From Pseudobdellovibrionaceae bacterium (GTDB lineage: Bacteria > Bdellovibrionota > Bdellovibrionia > Bdellovibrionales > UBA1609), in assembly GCA_030591685.1 (NCBI GenBank), contig JAUVAX010000014.1:1-57368 (forward strand): DNA of 57,368 nucleotides, written 5' to 3'. Under the pieces are notes generated by a model. It was given only the letters and a program-made list of their open reading frames with translations. It was not told the DNA's origin and made no database searches. Positions 45,812-54,344 of this stretch are shown piece after piece (the stretch's first letter is position 1; every line of letters begins with the position of its first letter). Both the position numbers and the translations under genes were made by a program.

Positions 45812-46984
45812 CTAGTACTTATTGCGATAGTTCCAAAGCAACTGTTGCACATGGTACTCTATCCAAGAAAAGCTATTAACGAGGTCTCTGTTTAAGTAAC
45901 CCGAGTTTACATAAACTTTAGCTTCGTTCATTTTTTCTTCTAAATTAAACAACTCATATAGAGTGTCTCTGTAATTATAGCTATAGCGGTCTAGAGCATC
46001 ATTATAAATTTGTGCTGCCTCAACCATGTCGTAAAAAGCATTAAGTGCTTCATTGTTCCAGGGGCTGTTTTGCCACAGTTCACGCTCTGCTTGCTCGTAA
46101 AAGTTTTGTGAGTGATTTTCTAAGGCCCCTGCGGCTTGGTTGATTTCAGCCCAGCTCCAATATCTATCATAATAAATAGGATAGGGGATGGGTAATATAA
46201 TTCTAAACGAAAACCTTGGCCTAACAGGTGTATAGTAAAGGTAATGGTCCCACCAGCGGTTATGACGATGTTGCCAACGAACATTATCGTGTATGGGCCT
46301 TCTATAGCCTCTTCGAGCTGAACGTCTTTGATACCTTTGCCAGTCATGGCGTAGCTTTCTGTGCTCTACATGGTGTCTTCTTTTGTAGTTCCTTCTCTCG
46401 TGGCGGCGATCATGCCTTTTTTCAGTACGACGCTCAGTTCGCCTGCGATCATGGCGACGTTCATGTCTTTTTTCAGTACGGCGCTCAGTTCGTCTGCGAT
46501 CATGGCGACGCTCATGTCTTTTTTCAGTACGACGCTCAGTTCGTCTGCGATCATGGCGACGCTCATGTCTTTTCTCAGTCCGGCGCTCAGTTCGTTTTCG
46601 TTCACTGCGATGTTTATCTCTTTTTTCAGTACGGCGCTCAGTTCGTTTTCGTTCACTGCGACGCTTATCTCTTTTTTCAGTGCGGCGCTCAGTTCGTTTT
46701 CGTTCACTGCGACGCTTATCTCTTTTTTCAGTGCGATGCTTAGCTTTCTTTTTTGGACGCGGCTGTTTTTTTTCAGCCTTACGGGCCTTCTTTGAACGCT
46801 TTGTTTTTTGCTTTCCTTTATTTTGCTTTTTATTTCTATCCCGCTGCTTCATCTCCTCTGAACGGTTAGGCGCGGCATTGGCCACAGTGACACCAGAAAA
46901 ATCTACTGGCACCCCTAATTGCACCAGTAAAAGCATCACTAATGCTCGCTTAAAAGGCATTATGCTCTTTATAAGTGGTTTCAT
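45812..46984 (-). CDS. Exported, highly basic 17-residue-repeat protein
   Basis: A 390-residue protein. The N-terminus has a signal peptide (MPFKRALVMLLLVQLGV to NAA). A Lys/Arg-rich linker leads into about seven copies of a 17-residue unit of the form RTEKRDKRRSERKRTER or RTEKRHERRHDRRRTER, extremely basic with Glu spacing suited to a single charged helix. The last 150 residues are different: an aromatic segment (IILPIPYPIYYDRYWSW) followed by amphipathic helices. GGGGGAG precedes the ATG. A role in binding anionic polymers (DNA, LPS, teichoic-like or prey material) is speculation. Repeat number is likely to vary between strains. Confidence 0.75.
   Translation of the reverse strand: MKPLIKSIMPFKRALVMLLLVQLGVPVDFSGVTVANAAPNRSEEMKQRDRNKKQNKGKQKTKRSKKARKAEKKQPRPKKKAKHRTEKRDKRRSERKRTERRTEKRDKRRSERKRTERRTEKRDKHRSERKRTERRTEKRHERRHDRRRTERRTEKRHERRHDRRRTERRTEKRHERRHDRRRTERRTEKRHDRRHERRNYKRRHHVEHRKLRHDWQRYQRRSARRGYRRPIHDNVRWQHRHNRWWDHYLYYTPVRPRFSFRIILPIPYPIYYDRYWSWAEINQAAGALENHSQNFYEQAERELWQNSPWNNEALNAFYDMVEAAQIYNDALDRYSYNYRDTLYELFNLEEKMNEAKVYVNSGYLNRDLVNSFSWIEYHVQQLLWNYRNKY
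46395..46740 (-). repeat. 51-bp tandem repeat inside the basic-protein gene
   Basis: Units begin at 46419, 46470, 46521, 46572, 46623 and 46674, each 51 bp, with partial units at both ends. The first three share GCGATCATGGCGACG; the last three share TTCGTTCACTGCGACG, so two sub-families exist, suggesting stepwise local duplication. The period keeps the reading frame. Confidence 0.92.
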
Positions 46985-47197
46985 CTCTCCCCCTTTAAAA
47001 TAAATTAGTCATTTTGACTCTTTGGACCTTTGTATAGCAAAACCAAGGCCAACATTTTTAAATGGGTTACAAAAAGTGTAAGACACTAAATGATGCGCTG
47101 CGATTTCGCTCTCAACAAAAAAAACTTACGGGGCACCCCTCTCTCATGAGTGATCTGTTTTATTAGCTAGACTAATATTGCGTTCCACTTAAGTTCA

Positions 47198-47226
47198 TTG
47201 AGAACCTTTTGTGAAAGGCCTATAAT
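47198..47226 (+). promoter_or_regulatory. slt promoter, predicted leaderless
   Basis: TTGAGA (47198-47203), a 17-nt spacer and TATAAT (47221-47226) precede the ATG at 47233 by 6 nt. No Shine-Dalgarno is visible. Confidence 0.7.
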
Positions 47227-47232
47227 TTAAAG

Positions 47233-49419
47233 ATGTACGTGATATTAGAGGCCCTTGTTTTATTAAGTTTTTTTATTTTTTTAGCTATCCCTACAGGTGA
47301 TATAACTCAAGAAAGTTTCATATCTACAGCCCCAACAAAACTTGAGCTTAAACAGTGGAAAGAGTCTACGTTTTCACCAACAGCACTGAAAGTTAAAATA
47401 AAAAGCTCTACTGAGCTAAACGAAAAATGGTGGGGTCAGTACAAGCTCGCTCAAATATATTTGAATAAAAATCACCCCAAAAAGGCCTGCCCGCTGTTTT
47501 CAAGCTTAAGTGTTCAGTCAAAGTTTCCGCTTAATAAATTAGCCTCAATTAGGGCTCTAGAGAGTTGTACTCATTATTCAAAGTCATATGGGCTCATACA
47601 AAAAGTAAATCTAAACCAAGTAAGCCCGTGGCTTAAAAACAATGCTGTAGACATCTACTTACAGCATGCAGTGGCTAAAAATGATGATTATGAAATCATG
47701 CAACTCAGTTACGAGAAATCAAAACAAGGTTTGCCAAAAAACAAAAAAATTCAACTTACCTCTGATGCTCTTGAGTTAGCTAAAAAATTATACCAACACA
47801 CTTTTGCAAAAAAAATGGCAGATCGATTGCTCAGGCTACAGTCGGGCTCAAAACCTGGCGTAAAAACGCCCCTAGAGAGGGCTCGATTTTTACTTAAAAG
47901 TAGAAAGTTTAACTTAGCTGAAAAGCAGTATAAAAAAATTATTAAAAATAAACGCTCCAGCTTTATGACCCGCTATAAGGCCTACTGGGGGTTAAGAAAA
48001 AGTGCTAAACTACAACTCAAGACCGACAAATATATAAAAGCCACTGAAGAACTAGCACGGTTTGTAAGGCGCGAGTATTTAAGATATAAATCGCCCTCTA
48101 AATCCCTTATACAACGATTTCATAATACACAAATTACTTTAGCCAGAACTTACTGGACTAAGAATAAAATCAAAAAGGCCAAACGAACACTCAAGACAAC
48201 TCAACAATTATTAAAAAATCGATTTAGCTTAGCTAAGATTATGTTTATTCAAGCACGGATTGCTGAGGAGAAGCAAAAATTCGCCGCCTCAACTTGGTGG
48301 CTTAAGGAATCTTTGAAGCAAAAAAAAATGAGCCAAAGTTTATACGAATCAACCTTGTGGCTTAAAGCCTGGAACCACCGTAAGCTCAGCGAGTACAAAA
48401 AAGCAATACGTGACTTTAATACCCTTCTTAACATCACTAAAGACAGCTCTACAAAACATAGAGCCCAGTATTGGCTCGCTAAAACCTACACATTAACAGA
48501 AAACAGCACAGAGGCTCGCGAGATATTTCAATCTTTAACCCTGACCGATTCGGTTGGGTTTTATGGGCTTCTTGCCGCTCGTGAGCTGGGCAATAACTTA
48601 ACCACGCTCTTACAACAGGGCCCACTGACGGCTGTTCGAGTTAACCTCAATCAATCAGGCCTCATTAAAAATGACTATATAAAATGGCTCTTAGCTGTTG
48701 ATGAGCCCGCTGTTGCTGGCCATTACTTAAAAAATATATCTAAAACAATGCGTAGAAATAATAACGAAGAGCTCAGTGATTGGCTTAATGTTTTTAACTA
48801 CTACTTACAGTCCAAACAGTATCAATCTATGTTTTCAAGCCTAGGACTATTAAAGAAAAAACTGCGGCACCAAATATTAGATCGCAACCCGGAAATATTT
48901 TTCCCTAAACCTTATGGTAAAACTATCCAGTCAGCGGCCAAGAAATTTGGGGTGACCCCCTCCATGCTCTACGCAATTATGCGGCAAGAATCTGCTTTTA
49001 ACCCTAATGCCCGTAGCCATGCTGACGCTTTTGGTCTGATGCAGATGCTCCCTCCGGTGGCAAAATATACAGCCAACCGCTATCGATTGAGTTATCAAAA
49101 ACCCTCAGACCTTTATAAACCTTTCGTAAATATACCCCTTGGTGCTGCTTTTTTAAAAGAGCTTTTTAATAGACATGAGGGGCAGTTTATATTGGCGGTG
49201 GCCTCATATAATGCAAGTGAAAAGGCCATAAGAAATTGGATGCGCACTCGTTACCGTGGGGACTCACTTGAGTTCATCGAGGATATCCCCTACAAAGAAA
49301 CCAAGAGCTATGTGCGCTTAGTGATGCGAAATTTTATATACTACGAAATCCTAAACCAAACCCCCAATTATGTCGCCTTCCCTGAATGGGCCCTCACCCT
49401 CCAAGTAGCCGCTCGGTAA
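47233..49419 (+). CDS. slt: Soluble lytic murein transglycosylase (Slt70-like)
   Basis: A 728-residue periplasmic enzyme. An N-terminal hydrophobic segment (VILEALVLLSFFIFLAI) serves as signal or anchor. Residues 60-540 are a long helical, TPR-like superhelix as in the Slt70 doughnut. The C-terminal SLT domain has the catalytic Glu in YAIMRQESAFNP (about 586), then ADAFGLMQMLPPVA and VASYNASEKAIRNW. It cleaves peptidoglycan to 1,6-anhydro products. Confidence 0.93.
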   Translation: MYVILEALVLLSFFIFLAIPTGDITQESFISTAPTKLELKQWKESTFSPTALKVKIKSSTELNEKWWGQYKLAQIYLNKNHPKKACPLFSSLSVQSKFPLNKLASIRALESCTHYSKSYGLIQKVNLNQVSPWLKNNAVDIYLQHAVAKNDDYEIMQLSYEKSKQGLPKNKKIQLTSDALELAKKLYQHTFAKKMADRLLRLQSGSKPGVKTPLERARFLLKSRKFNLAEKQYKKIIKNKRSSFMTRYKAYWGLRKSAKLQLKTDKYIKATEELARFVRREYLRYKSPSKSLIQRFHNTQITLARTYWTKNKIKKAKRTLKTTQQLLKNRFSLAKIMFIQARIAEEKQKFAASTWWLKESLKQKKMSQSLYESTLWLKAWNHRKLSEYKKAIRDFNTLLNITKDSSTKHRAQYWLAKTYTLTENSTEAREIFQSLTLTDSVGFYGLLAARELGNNLTTLLQQGPLTAVRVNLNQSGLIKNDYIKWLLAVDEPAVAGHYLKNISKTMRRNNNEELSDWLNVFNYYLQSKQYQSMFSSLGLLKKKLRHQILDRNPEIFFPKPYGKTIQSAAKKFGVTPSMLYAIMRQESAFNPNARSHADAFGLMQMLPPVAKYTANRYRLSYQKPSDLYKPFVNIPLGAAFLKELFNRHEGQFILAVASYNASEKAIRNWMRTRYRGDSLEFIEDIPYKETKSYVRLVMRNFIYYEILNQTPNYVAFPEWALTLQVAAR

Positions 49420-49581
49420 CTACTTTTTTAACATGGCTTAAGTAGAGCCCTAGCACTGTAAAGTGACCTAACACCTCACAGTATCCGCGAAACTAAAGGC
49501 CAGCTTATTTTAACATTGAAGACTCTTTGGCTAAAAGGATTTAAAGATCAAATAAGTCCTAAAATACTCCGATAAATAAAG

Positions 49582-50988
49582 GTGAAATTAAATATTACGT
49601 TTATAATTTTACTACACCTCTCTTCAAGCTTCTCATTAGCTGGCTCAAACTCATGTAATTTTTGTGATGGGCGCTCCCCGCCTAGCCCCTACGTCCTCTC
49701 CTCTAATATATGTAAAATGGAGTTTCAGGAGTTAGGGTGTAATGAGTTTGCAAAAAATAATCCCGAAGCGAGTAAATATATGCGGATTTGTACCCCTGAG
49801 CAAATGTGTAAAAACTCAGAAGATTTGAACCTTCGAATGGGAGAGGCCTTAGGGCGATGCTACCTCCAAGCTGGGGTTGTGTTAAAAGATACAGCCTTCA
49901 TGGTCTACGATATAATAAAGGGCGTCAGAGGCTCTCGTGTTGAGCGAAACAACTGCCTTAAGGATGTTAATTGTCGAAGAGAGGTTCTCTCCTTTCACCC
50001 CGTAGCAAGTGAACATTGGACAAATAATGAGGTGATGTCCATTAAAGGGTCCACAATGATTAAACTTTACAAAGAAATGTTAGAGAAAACAAATCCTGCA
50101 TATTTGAAGGACTCTGAATCATCTATTTTAAACGGAGTTAAAGAATACTTTAAAGACATTGGATTAAAGCTTGATTGTTACAATACTATTCACCAGATGC
50201 GCCTTACTTGCTATGGCTTCTACTCTATAGCAATGCCAGGAATAGGCGTTGATAAACTTACAAAACTTGCTGGTATGGCCAGAGTAAGTCGAGTACTAAA
50301 ATCCCTTAAACCTCTTCAACAATCTAAGCTCAAAAAAATTGCAAAAGACCTTGTGATACCTGATTTAAAGCTTCGACGCATTGTACAAGCTGCTGGTGGT
50401 AATTTAGATAAACATATATTAGCGCTTGAAAAAATAGTACAAAACAAGGCTCTCACTCCAGCTGAGGCATTATCAATATCCCAACTACTTTCTCGATCTA
50501 AGGCAAAGGGTTTAATTACCACTCACGCGACACGGCCTGAATTTTTAGATTCAATCATTACAAAAGGCCTTACGCCAAGCCACAAAACAAAAATGATTTT
50601 TGCGTTCGGACAGCCATTAAATAAAACAACAGTGAGTCGATTTTTATTAGGAAACAAAAATGTTTCTGACGGAGCTCTGTTTTTTCAAGGCGAGGCATCT
50701 GAACTTTTTAAACTCCATAAAGTCACTGGCCTGGATAGCCTCGCAAAAAGGATAGCTGGAGTAGAGGTCACTAAGCCGGGTAAGGTAATAATTGAAGAAT
50801 ATAAACGAGTTGGTAACTCTGTAGTTGTTACTAAGGCCCGACTAGATCCAGTGCCTCTCTCTAATATGGAGAAGGTTGCCCAAGGAACTTGGTATATAAC
50901 GGATGCTGGTAAAGCGCTGTTGGTTCCACTTATTGTTTACAAGCAGGGGCAGTTATTCAAAAACCTGAAGGAAGAACGAGATAAATAA
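49582..50988 (+). CDS. Exported Cys-rich protein with a possible ADP-ribosyltransferase-like C-terminus
   Basis: A 468-residue protein starting at GTG with a signal peptide (MKLNITFIILLHLSSSFSLA). Residues 24-150 hold about a dozen cysteines (NSCNFCDGRSPP, RICTPEQMCKNSED). A basic helical middle (around 230-300) leads to residues about 313-425, where TTHATRPEFLDSIITKGL and a later GALFFQGEASELFKL resemble the H-[ST]-x-x-x-L-x-x-I-x-x-x-GL opening and phenylalanine-rich strand of ART-fold toxins. This similarity is weak and by eye. An exported effector is one reading. No immunity-like gene is obvious beside it. Confidence 0.65.
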   Translation: MKLNITFIILLHLSSSFSLAGSNSCNFCDGRSPPSPYVLSSNICKMEFQELGCNEFAKNNPEASKYMRICTPEQMCKNSEDLNLRMGEALGRCYLQAGVVLKDTAFMVYDIIKGVRGSRVERNNCLKDVNCRREVLSFHPVASEHWTNNEVMSIKGSTMIKLYKEMLEKTNPAYLKDSESSILNGVKEYFKDIGLKLDCYNTIHQMRLTCYGFYSIAMPGIGVDKLTKLAGMARVSRVLKSLKPLQQSKLKKIAKDLVIPDLKLRRIVQAAGGNLDKHILALEKIVQNKALTPAEALSISQLLSRSKAKGLITTHATRPEFLDSIITKGLTPSHKTKMIFAFGQPLNKTTVSRFLLGNKNVSDGALFFQGEASELFKLHKVTGLDSLAKRIAGVEVTKPGKVIIEEYKRVGNSVVVTKARLDPVPLSNMEKVAQGTWYITDAGKALLVPLIVYKQGQLFKNLKEERDK

Positions 50989-51310
50989 TCACTGTCTTAC
51001 CTTACTACAGCCTCCTCGCCTCCTTAATCCTAATAATGATCAGCTGCCGCATCGTAGATGCATGTATTTCATAAAGCGCATCATCACTGGTTGAATTAAT
51101 TAATATCAATACCTAAAATTTAGACACCTATATAATTTTGAACAGACGAGTCGTTTAGTGCCCCACAAATAGGGGATAAATATCGCTCGATAACACTAGA
51201 GACTGACCATTTGTTGCCTTTAATTGTCATACAAGCCCTGTTTGAGATGAGATCTAATACAGCAAGGGCACAGGCAAAACCCTCGGCATAGAGTTTGCTC
51301 TATCATTAGT
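50989..51310. other. Intergenic region without a visible gene
   Basis: No ORF with a ribosome site is visible. A TATAAT occurs at 51131-51136 without a convincing -35 box. No terminator hairpin is evident. Confidence 0.4.
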
Positions 51311-51991
51311 ATGAGGACTTTTTATATTAAATTGTCAGTTGTGATAAGTAGCCTTATGGCTCTATCTAATGTGTCGGTGGCTAAAACCACTGGAGAGAAC
51401 TATGTAAGAATACGAGCTAACTACTCAAAATCTCTAGAGGGGTTAATTGAGCAAAATCAACGAGAGATAAAATCTACGGAGTCTCTTATAAAAAAAGCCG
51501 TACACGAAAAGCCCCTTATAGAAGGGCGAGTTAAGTATTTAACTCGCGAGAGAAAGGAGCTACTGCTCCGACAGAGGCTCTACTATAGCCTCAATACCAA
51601 ATTACACCAAAACTATAAGGGTCAAATTTTTAGAGATTTTTTATCCCTAACAATAGATAACATTATTGAGCTCGAAGCCCTTAGTAGTCAGCCTGAAATT
51701 GTGTATATTAAATTTTTAAGTTACCTCAAGGAAGCCCTACAAACCATCCCCGAGCCTGGAGAAAACCTCATCGCCTTTATTGAAGGATATGTAACAAGAT
51801 CACATATCCTAAACCCCATGCCTCCACAAAAGTATTTAATACTCAGAGAATACACAAATGGTGCCGAAAGCACCACTGCCTATGATCATAAAAAAGCAAA
51901 GCTCGGTGATAACATTGATGCCGAGCTTAAATCTATTGATGTCATTGAAGAGCAGCTCCGAATAGCTCGTGCTAAAAGGGCTTTAAACTAA
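51311..51991 (+). CDS. Exported coiled-coil protein of unknown function
   Basis: A 226-residue protein with a signal peptide (MRTFYIKLSVVISSLMALSNVSVA). The mature part is almost wholly helical and charged: residues 40-90 (GLIEQNQREIKSTESLIKKA) and the C-terminus (ELKSIDVIEEQLRIARAKRA) look like coiled coil. No cysteine is present and I recognise no family. Its stop overlaps the stop of the convergent gene 51988-52218 by 4 bp. Confidence 0.7.
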   Translation: MRTFYIKLSVVISSLMALSNVSVAKTTGENYVRIRANYSKSLEGLIEQNQREIKSTESLIKKAVHEKPLIEGRVKYLTRERKELLLRQRLYYSLNTKLHQNYKGQIFRDFLSLTIDNIIELEALSSQPEIVYIKFLSYLKEALQTIPEPGENLIAFIEGYVTRSHILNPMPPQKYLILREYTNGAESTTAYDHKKAKLGDNIDAELKSIDVIEEQLRIARAKRALN

Positions 51992-52218
51992 AAGTGAGCA
52001 CTCAGCACTTCGAGAAAACTCACAACTAGGTGAATAAATATAACAAAAGTTAAAAGTCCCCACGCAAAAATTTTGTACTTACGCTCAACTTTTAAGGCGA
52101 CTTGGGAATACTCTTTTACTCCGGCCCATTTAGAGTTTGCAGACAATGACCGTATGAGCCCCTGACAGGATATACAAAAAATAAGTAATGTTATAAATCC
52201 TAATAATTGTGCGGCCAT
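51988..52218 (-). CDS. Small two-helix membrane protein
   Basis: A 76-residue protein with two hydrophobic helices (AQLLGFITLLIFCISCQGL and FAWGLLTFVIFIHLVVSFL) joined by a basic loop, which predicts both ends on the periplasmic side. Family not recognised. It follows the 52334-52786 membrane protein on the same strand after a 115-bp gap. Confidence 0.6.
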   Translation of the reverse strand: MAAQLLGFITLLIFCISCQGLIRSLSANSKWAGVKEYSQVALKVERKYKIFAWGLLTFVIFIHLVVSFLEVLSAHF

Positions 52219-52333
52219 AGCTTCTTATCGGAGGCCATTGACTAAAATTGAGACATTTTTTTGCTTCTAGACCTACATTTTTTTTGAGAGCTTAACAAAG
52301 CGTAATGTTAAGCCTGGGTAAACGTCGAGAGAC

Positions 52334-52786
52334 CTACTTCGAAAACCTCTTCATACGGTACGACAAATCTAAACGGATAATGTAAAAAAACATAAGTGCA
52401 CAAATTAAAATGGCATAGAAAAATAAAAAATAAGGGCCATAAAAATAAACAATACTACCATAATTGCCATCTTCTAAGTACGAACCATAGCATGGGGCAA
52501 GAGCACGTAGGTTCACCTGCTCAAAAATTAAAAACCCATCAACAATAATCCAACTCATGCCTAGCATAGACATTGAAACAAATGCGGTTGTTAAATTACC
52601 CTTATTTTTATAACCAATCCATAGAAAAAACAGAGCAAATAAATTAAAATACGCCACCTTAGTTATTGCCATATATAGCTTGTCGGCATTGCCAAACTCA
52701 CAGGTCTCTAAAGCCATTAATGTTAATGTAACGTAGGTCACGATTAATAGTAAAATACTGCCGATAAGGCCAAAATATCTATTCAT
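52334..52786 (-). CDS. Four-helix membrane protein of unknown function
   Basis: A 150-residue protein with four predicted membrane helices (about 7-27, 42-60, 68-88 and 115-137). Loops contain isolated cysteines (LETCEFGN, LAPCYGSYLEDG) on one face, possibly a periplasmic disulfide. The C-terminus is basic and probably cytoplasmic. No family is recognised. Confidence 0.65.
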   Translation of the reverse strand: MNRYFGLIGSILLLIVTYVTLTLMALETCEFGNADKLYMAITKVAYFNLFALFFLWIGYKNKGNLTTAFVSMSMLGMSWIIVDGFLIFEQVNLRALAPCYGSYLEDGNYGSIVYFYGPYFLFFYAILICALMFFYIIRLDLSYRMKRFSK

Positions 52787-52848
52787 AGCAGGTTTATTTT
52801 ATCAAGTTTAAGGCCTATATACATTAAAATCTATTTTGCACCTGGACT

Positions 52849-53187
52849 CTAGGTGTCTTTTTTTATCACTTCAATTTCGGCACTGACTTTAAACTTATGC
52901 TCTTCAACAAATTTTGAAGCTTCTTGCACAAAGTCAATTTGCTTAACGATTTTTATAACCTCATTGGAGACCCGTGTGATCATCTCTTCTTTAGACTTAT
53001 TAGCCCCTTGAAGGATCATGTTTAAAACATCTTTAGGTAGCTTCATACCGCTGACATAGGAGCGAACGCCCTCTTCTGTCATAAAGGCAGCCCCCACACC
53101 GGCCGTTACAAGTTTTTTAACAAAATCTGTAATTGTGAGCTTATCATCAGCAGGGTTTACTGTGGTTTTTGACTGTTTTTTATCCAT
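52849..53187 (-). CDS. Small helical protein coupled to the RatA/Coq10-like gene
   Basis: A 112-residue soluble protein. After a Lys/Asp-rich N-terminus comes a helix with a Gly/Ala stretch (LVTAGVGAAFMTEEG) and a long amphipathic helix (ANKSKEEMITRVSNEVIKIV), reminiscent of phasin-like or granule-associated small helical proteins, by general look only. Its start overlaps the end of the upstream SRPBCC gene by 8 bp, so the two are co-translated and may act on a shared hydrophobic ligand. Confidence 0.65.
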   Translation of the reverse strand: MDKKQSKTTVNPADDKLTITDFVKKLVTAGVGAAFMTEEGVRSYVSGMKLPKDVLNMILQGANKSKEEMITRVSNEVIKIVKQIDFVQEASKFVEEHKFKVSAEIEVIKKDT

Positions 53188-53608
53188 AGAGTTCTTCTAC
53201 CCTCTTGTGATAAGAGCTTATCATGTTTGGTAAGTTAACATTTACAAGACCTTTAGCAATGGGCCCCGGCACAAAGCCCTTAAACTGTGCTTCAACATTA
53301 TATGTAGCGCGAACTTTGCCCGCTTCATTCTCTAAAACCCAGGACCCTGTTGAGACTTTAAATACATCACCAGAGTGTATCTCCCAACTGACTTTATTAG
53401 GGCGGTCCTCAGTCATCCATAGCTTGTATTTAAAAGTTTTAAGGACGTTTACGGTAAACTCAACGAGTTTTCGCCCCTCTTGCTCTTCAATGATTTCGCA
53501 ATGTTTTACTTCAGATAAAAATTCAGGGTAATGCTCGTAGTCTGATATGATTTTAAAAAAATCCTCACAGCTACAATTAAAAACCTCTGTTGTTGATGCG
53601 CTTGCCAA
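53180..53608 (-). CDS. SRPBCC / Coq10-RatA family protein
   Basis: A 142-residue START-like fold protein. The N-terminal block EVFNCSCEDFFKIISDYEHYPEFL and the C-terminal helix RVEELYG region match the Coq10/RatA (polyketide cyclase 2) family, which binds hydrophobic ligands such as quinones. The start is TTG at 53608, supported by GAGAGG 7 nt upstream. The E. coli relative RatA has been linked to ribosome association, but a coenzyme-Q chaperone role is equally consistent. Confidence 0.85.
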   Translation of the reverse strand: MASASTTEVFNCSCEDFFKIISDYEHYPEFLSEVKHCEIIEEQEGRKLVEFTVNVLKTFKYKLWMTEDRPNKVSWEIHSGDVFKVSTGSWVLENEAGKVRATYNVEAQFKGFVPGPIAKGLVNVNLPNMISSYHKRVEELYG

Positions 53609-53622
53609 AGTGTACCTCTCAT

Positions 53623-53979
53623 TTAATTACATTGTTTTTTTATTTCGGCCCAAATCTCTTGGGCCTCTATAGTTAGTTGGTCATATTTTTTCATGATTTC
53701 TTTAGTAGAGAGTCTATTTTCAACTGCATAATTTTGCATAACTTTAAAGGCCCCTGCGGGTACGTGAACACGACTCCCCTCCCAGGTTTTTAACCCCTCA
53801 TACCAGTTTAATATGACCTGTGACGACTGGAGGGCTGAGGCTTCAAGCTGAAAGGAGAGCTCATTAAGGTTCTTTTGCTTCTCTTCAAACTTTTCAAAAG
53901 CGTTTGGGCATACAGAGGCCATTGAAAGCGAAGCCTTAAAGACTATTAAAATAATTAAATTCACTGTTATTAGTTTCAT
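53623..53979 (-). CDS. Small exported helical protein
   Basis: A 118-residue protein with a signal peptide (MKLITVNLIILIVFKASLSMA). The mature 97 residues are helical and charged with two cysteines, one near each end (VCPNAFEKFEEKQ and IKKQCN), suited to a disulfide-closed helical bundle. No family is recognised. It lies 14 bp upstream of the RatA-like gene on the same strand, so it is probably in the same operon. Confidence 0.65.
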   Translation of the reverse strand: MKLITVNLIILIVFKASLSMASVCPNAFEKFEEKQKNLNELSFQLEASALQSSQVILNWYEGLKTWEGSRVHVPAGAFKVMQNYAVENRLSTKEIMKKYDQLTIEAQEIWAEIKKQCN

Positions 53980-54035
53980 AAGTAAATATTACCAGAATTT
54001 TGGGTAAATAAAAAACACTGACCCTTACGAAGGTC

Positions 54036-54329
54036 CTACTTTTTAAACAAAGCCTCAGCTTCGGAGAGTAAATCCGAAGAAGTGGGCCCCGTTGAGCACC
54101 CATCAGTGCTGGGCTCAAAGAAATCACAAAAATTAGCTCTCTCTTTTTCTTGAACTACGTCCGCAGTGGGCTCTTTACATTCATTATAGGCCTTTTGATC
54201 ATAAAAGCGGCAGTTCTTACACGCATGCACGTCGGCTCCACAGTGTGGGCAGTCTTCTCGGCGGCTAAAGCCCTTGATCAGCTCAAGCATTTTGCTGCAC
54301 TTAAAACAGTTCAATTGTATGTCTGCCAT
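54036..54329 (-). CDS. Small zinc-ribbon protein
   Basis: A 97-residue cytoplasmic protein with paired CxxC motifs: LNCFKCSKML, DCPHCGADV and ACKNCRFYD, then ECKEP and NFCDFFEP, giving up to two zinc sites. The C-terminal third is Ser/Thr/Glu-rich and probably flexible. AAGGG precedes the ATG. It starts 15 bp after the end of glpX, so the two are probably cotranscribed. The function is unknown. Confidence 0.8.
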   Translation of the reverse strand: MADIQLNCFKCSKMLELIKGFSRREDCPHCGADVHACKNCRFYDQKAYNECKEPTADVVQEKERANFCDFFEPSTDGCSTGPTSSDLLSEAEALFKK

Positions 54330-54344
54330 TTATTACCCTTTTAC

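Noticed and set aside
46228-46795. Long open frames opposite the basic repeat gene (171, 144 and 113 residues)
   Set aside because: They are kept open by the 51-bp repeat, which has no stop in several frames; they have no ribosome site or signal peptide.
46905-46921. TGGCACCCCTAATTGCA, a near sigma-54 site on the plus strand
   Set aside because: The spacing between GG and GC is 11 nt, not 10, and it lies inside the minus-strand repeat-protein gene with no plus-strand gene following.
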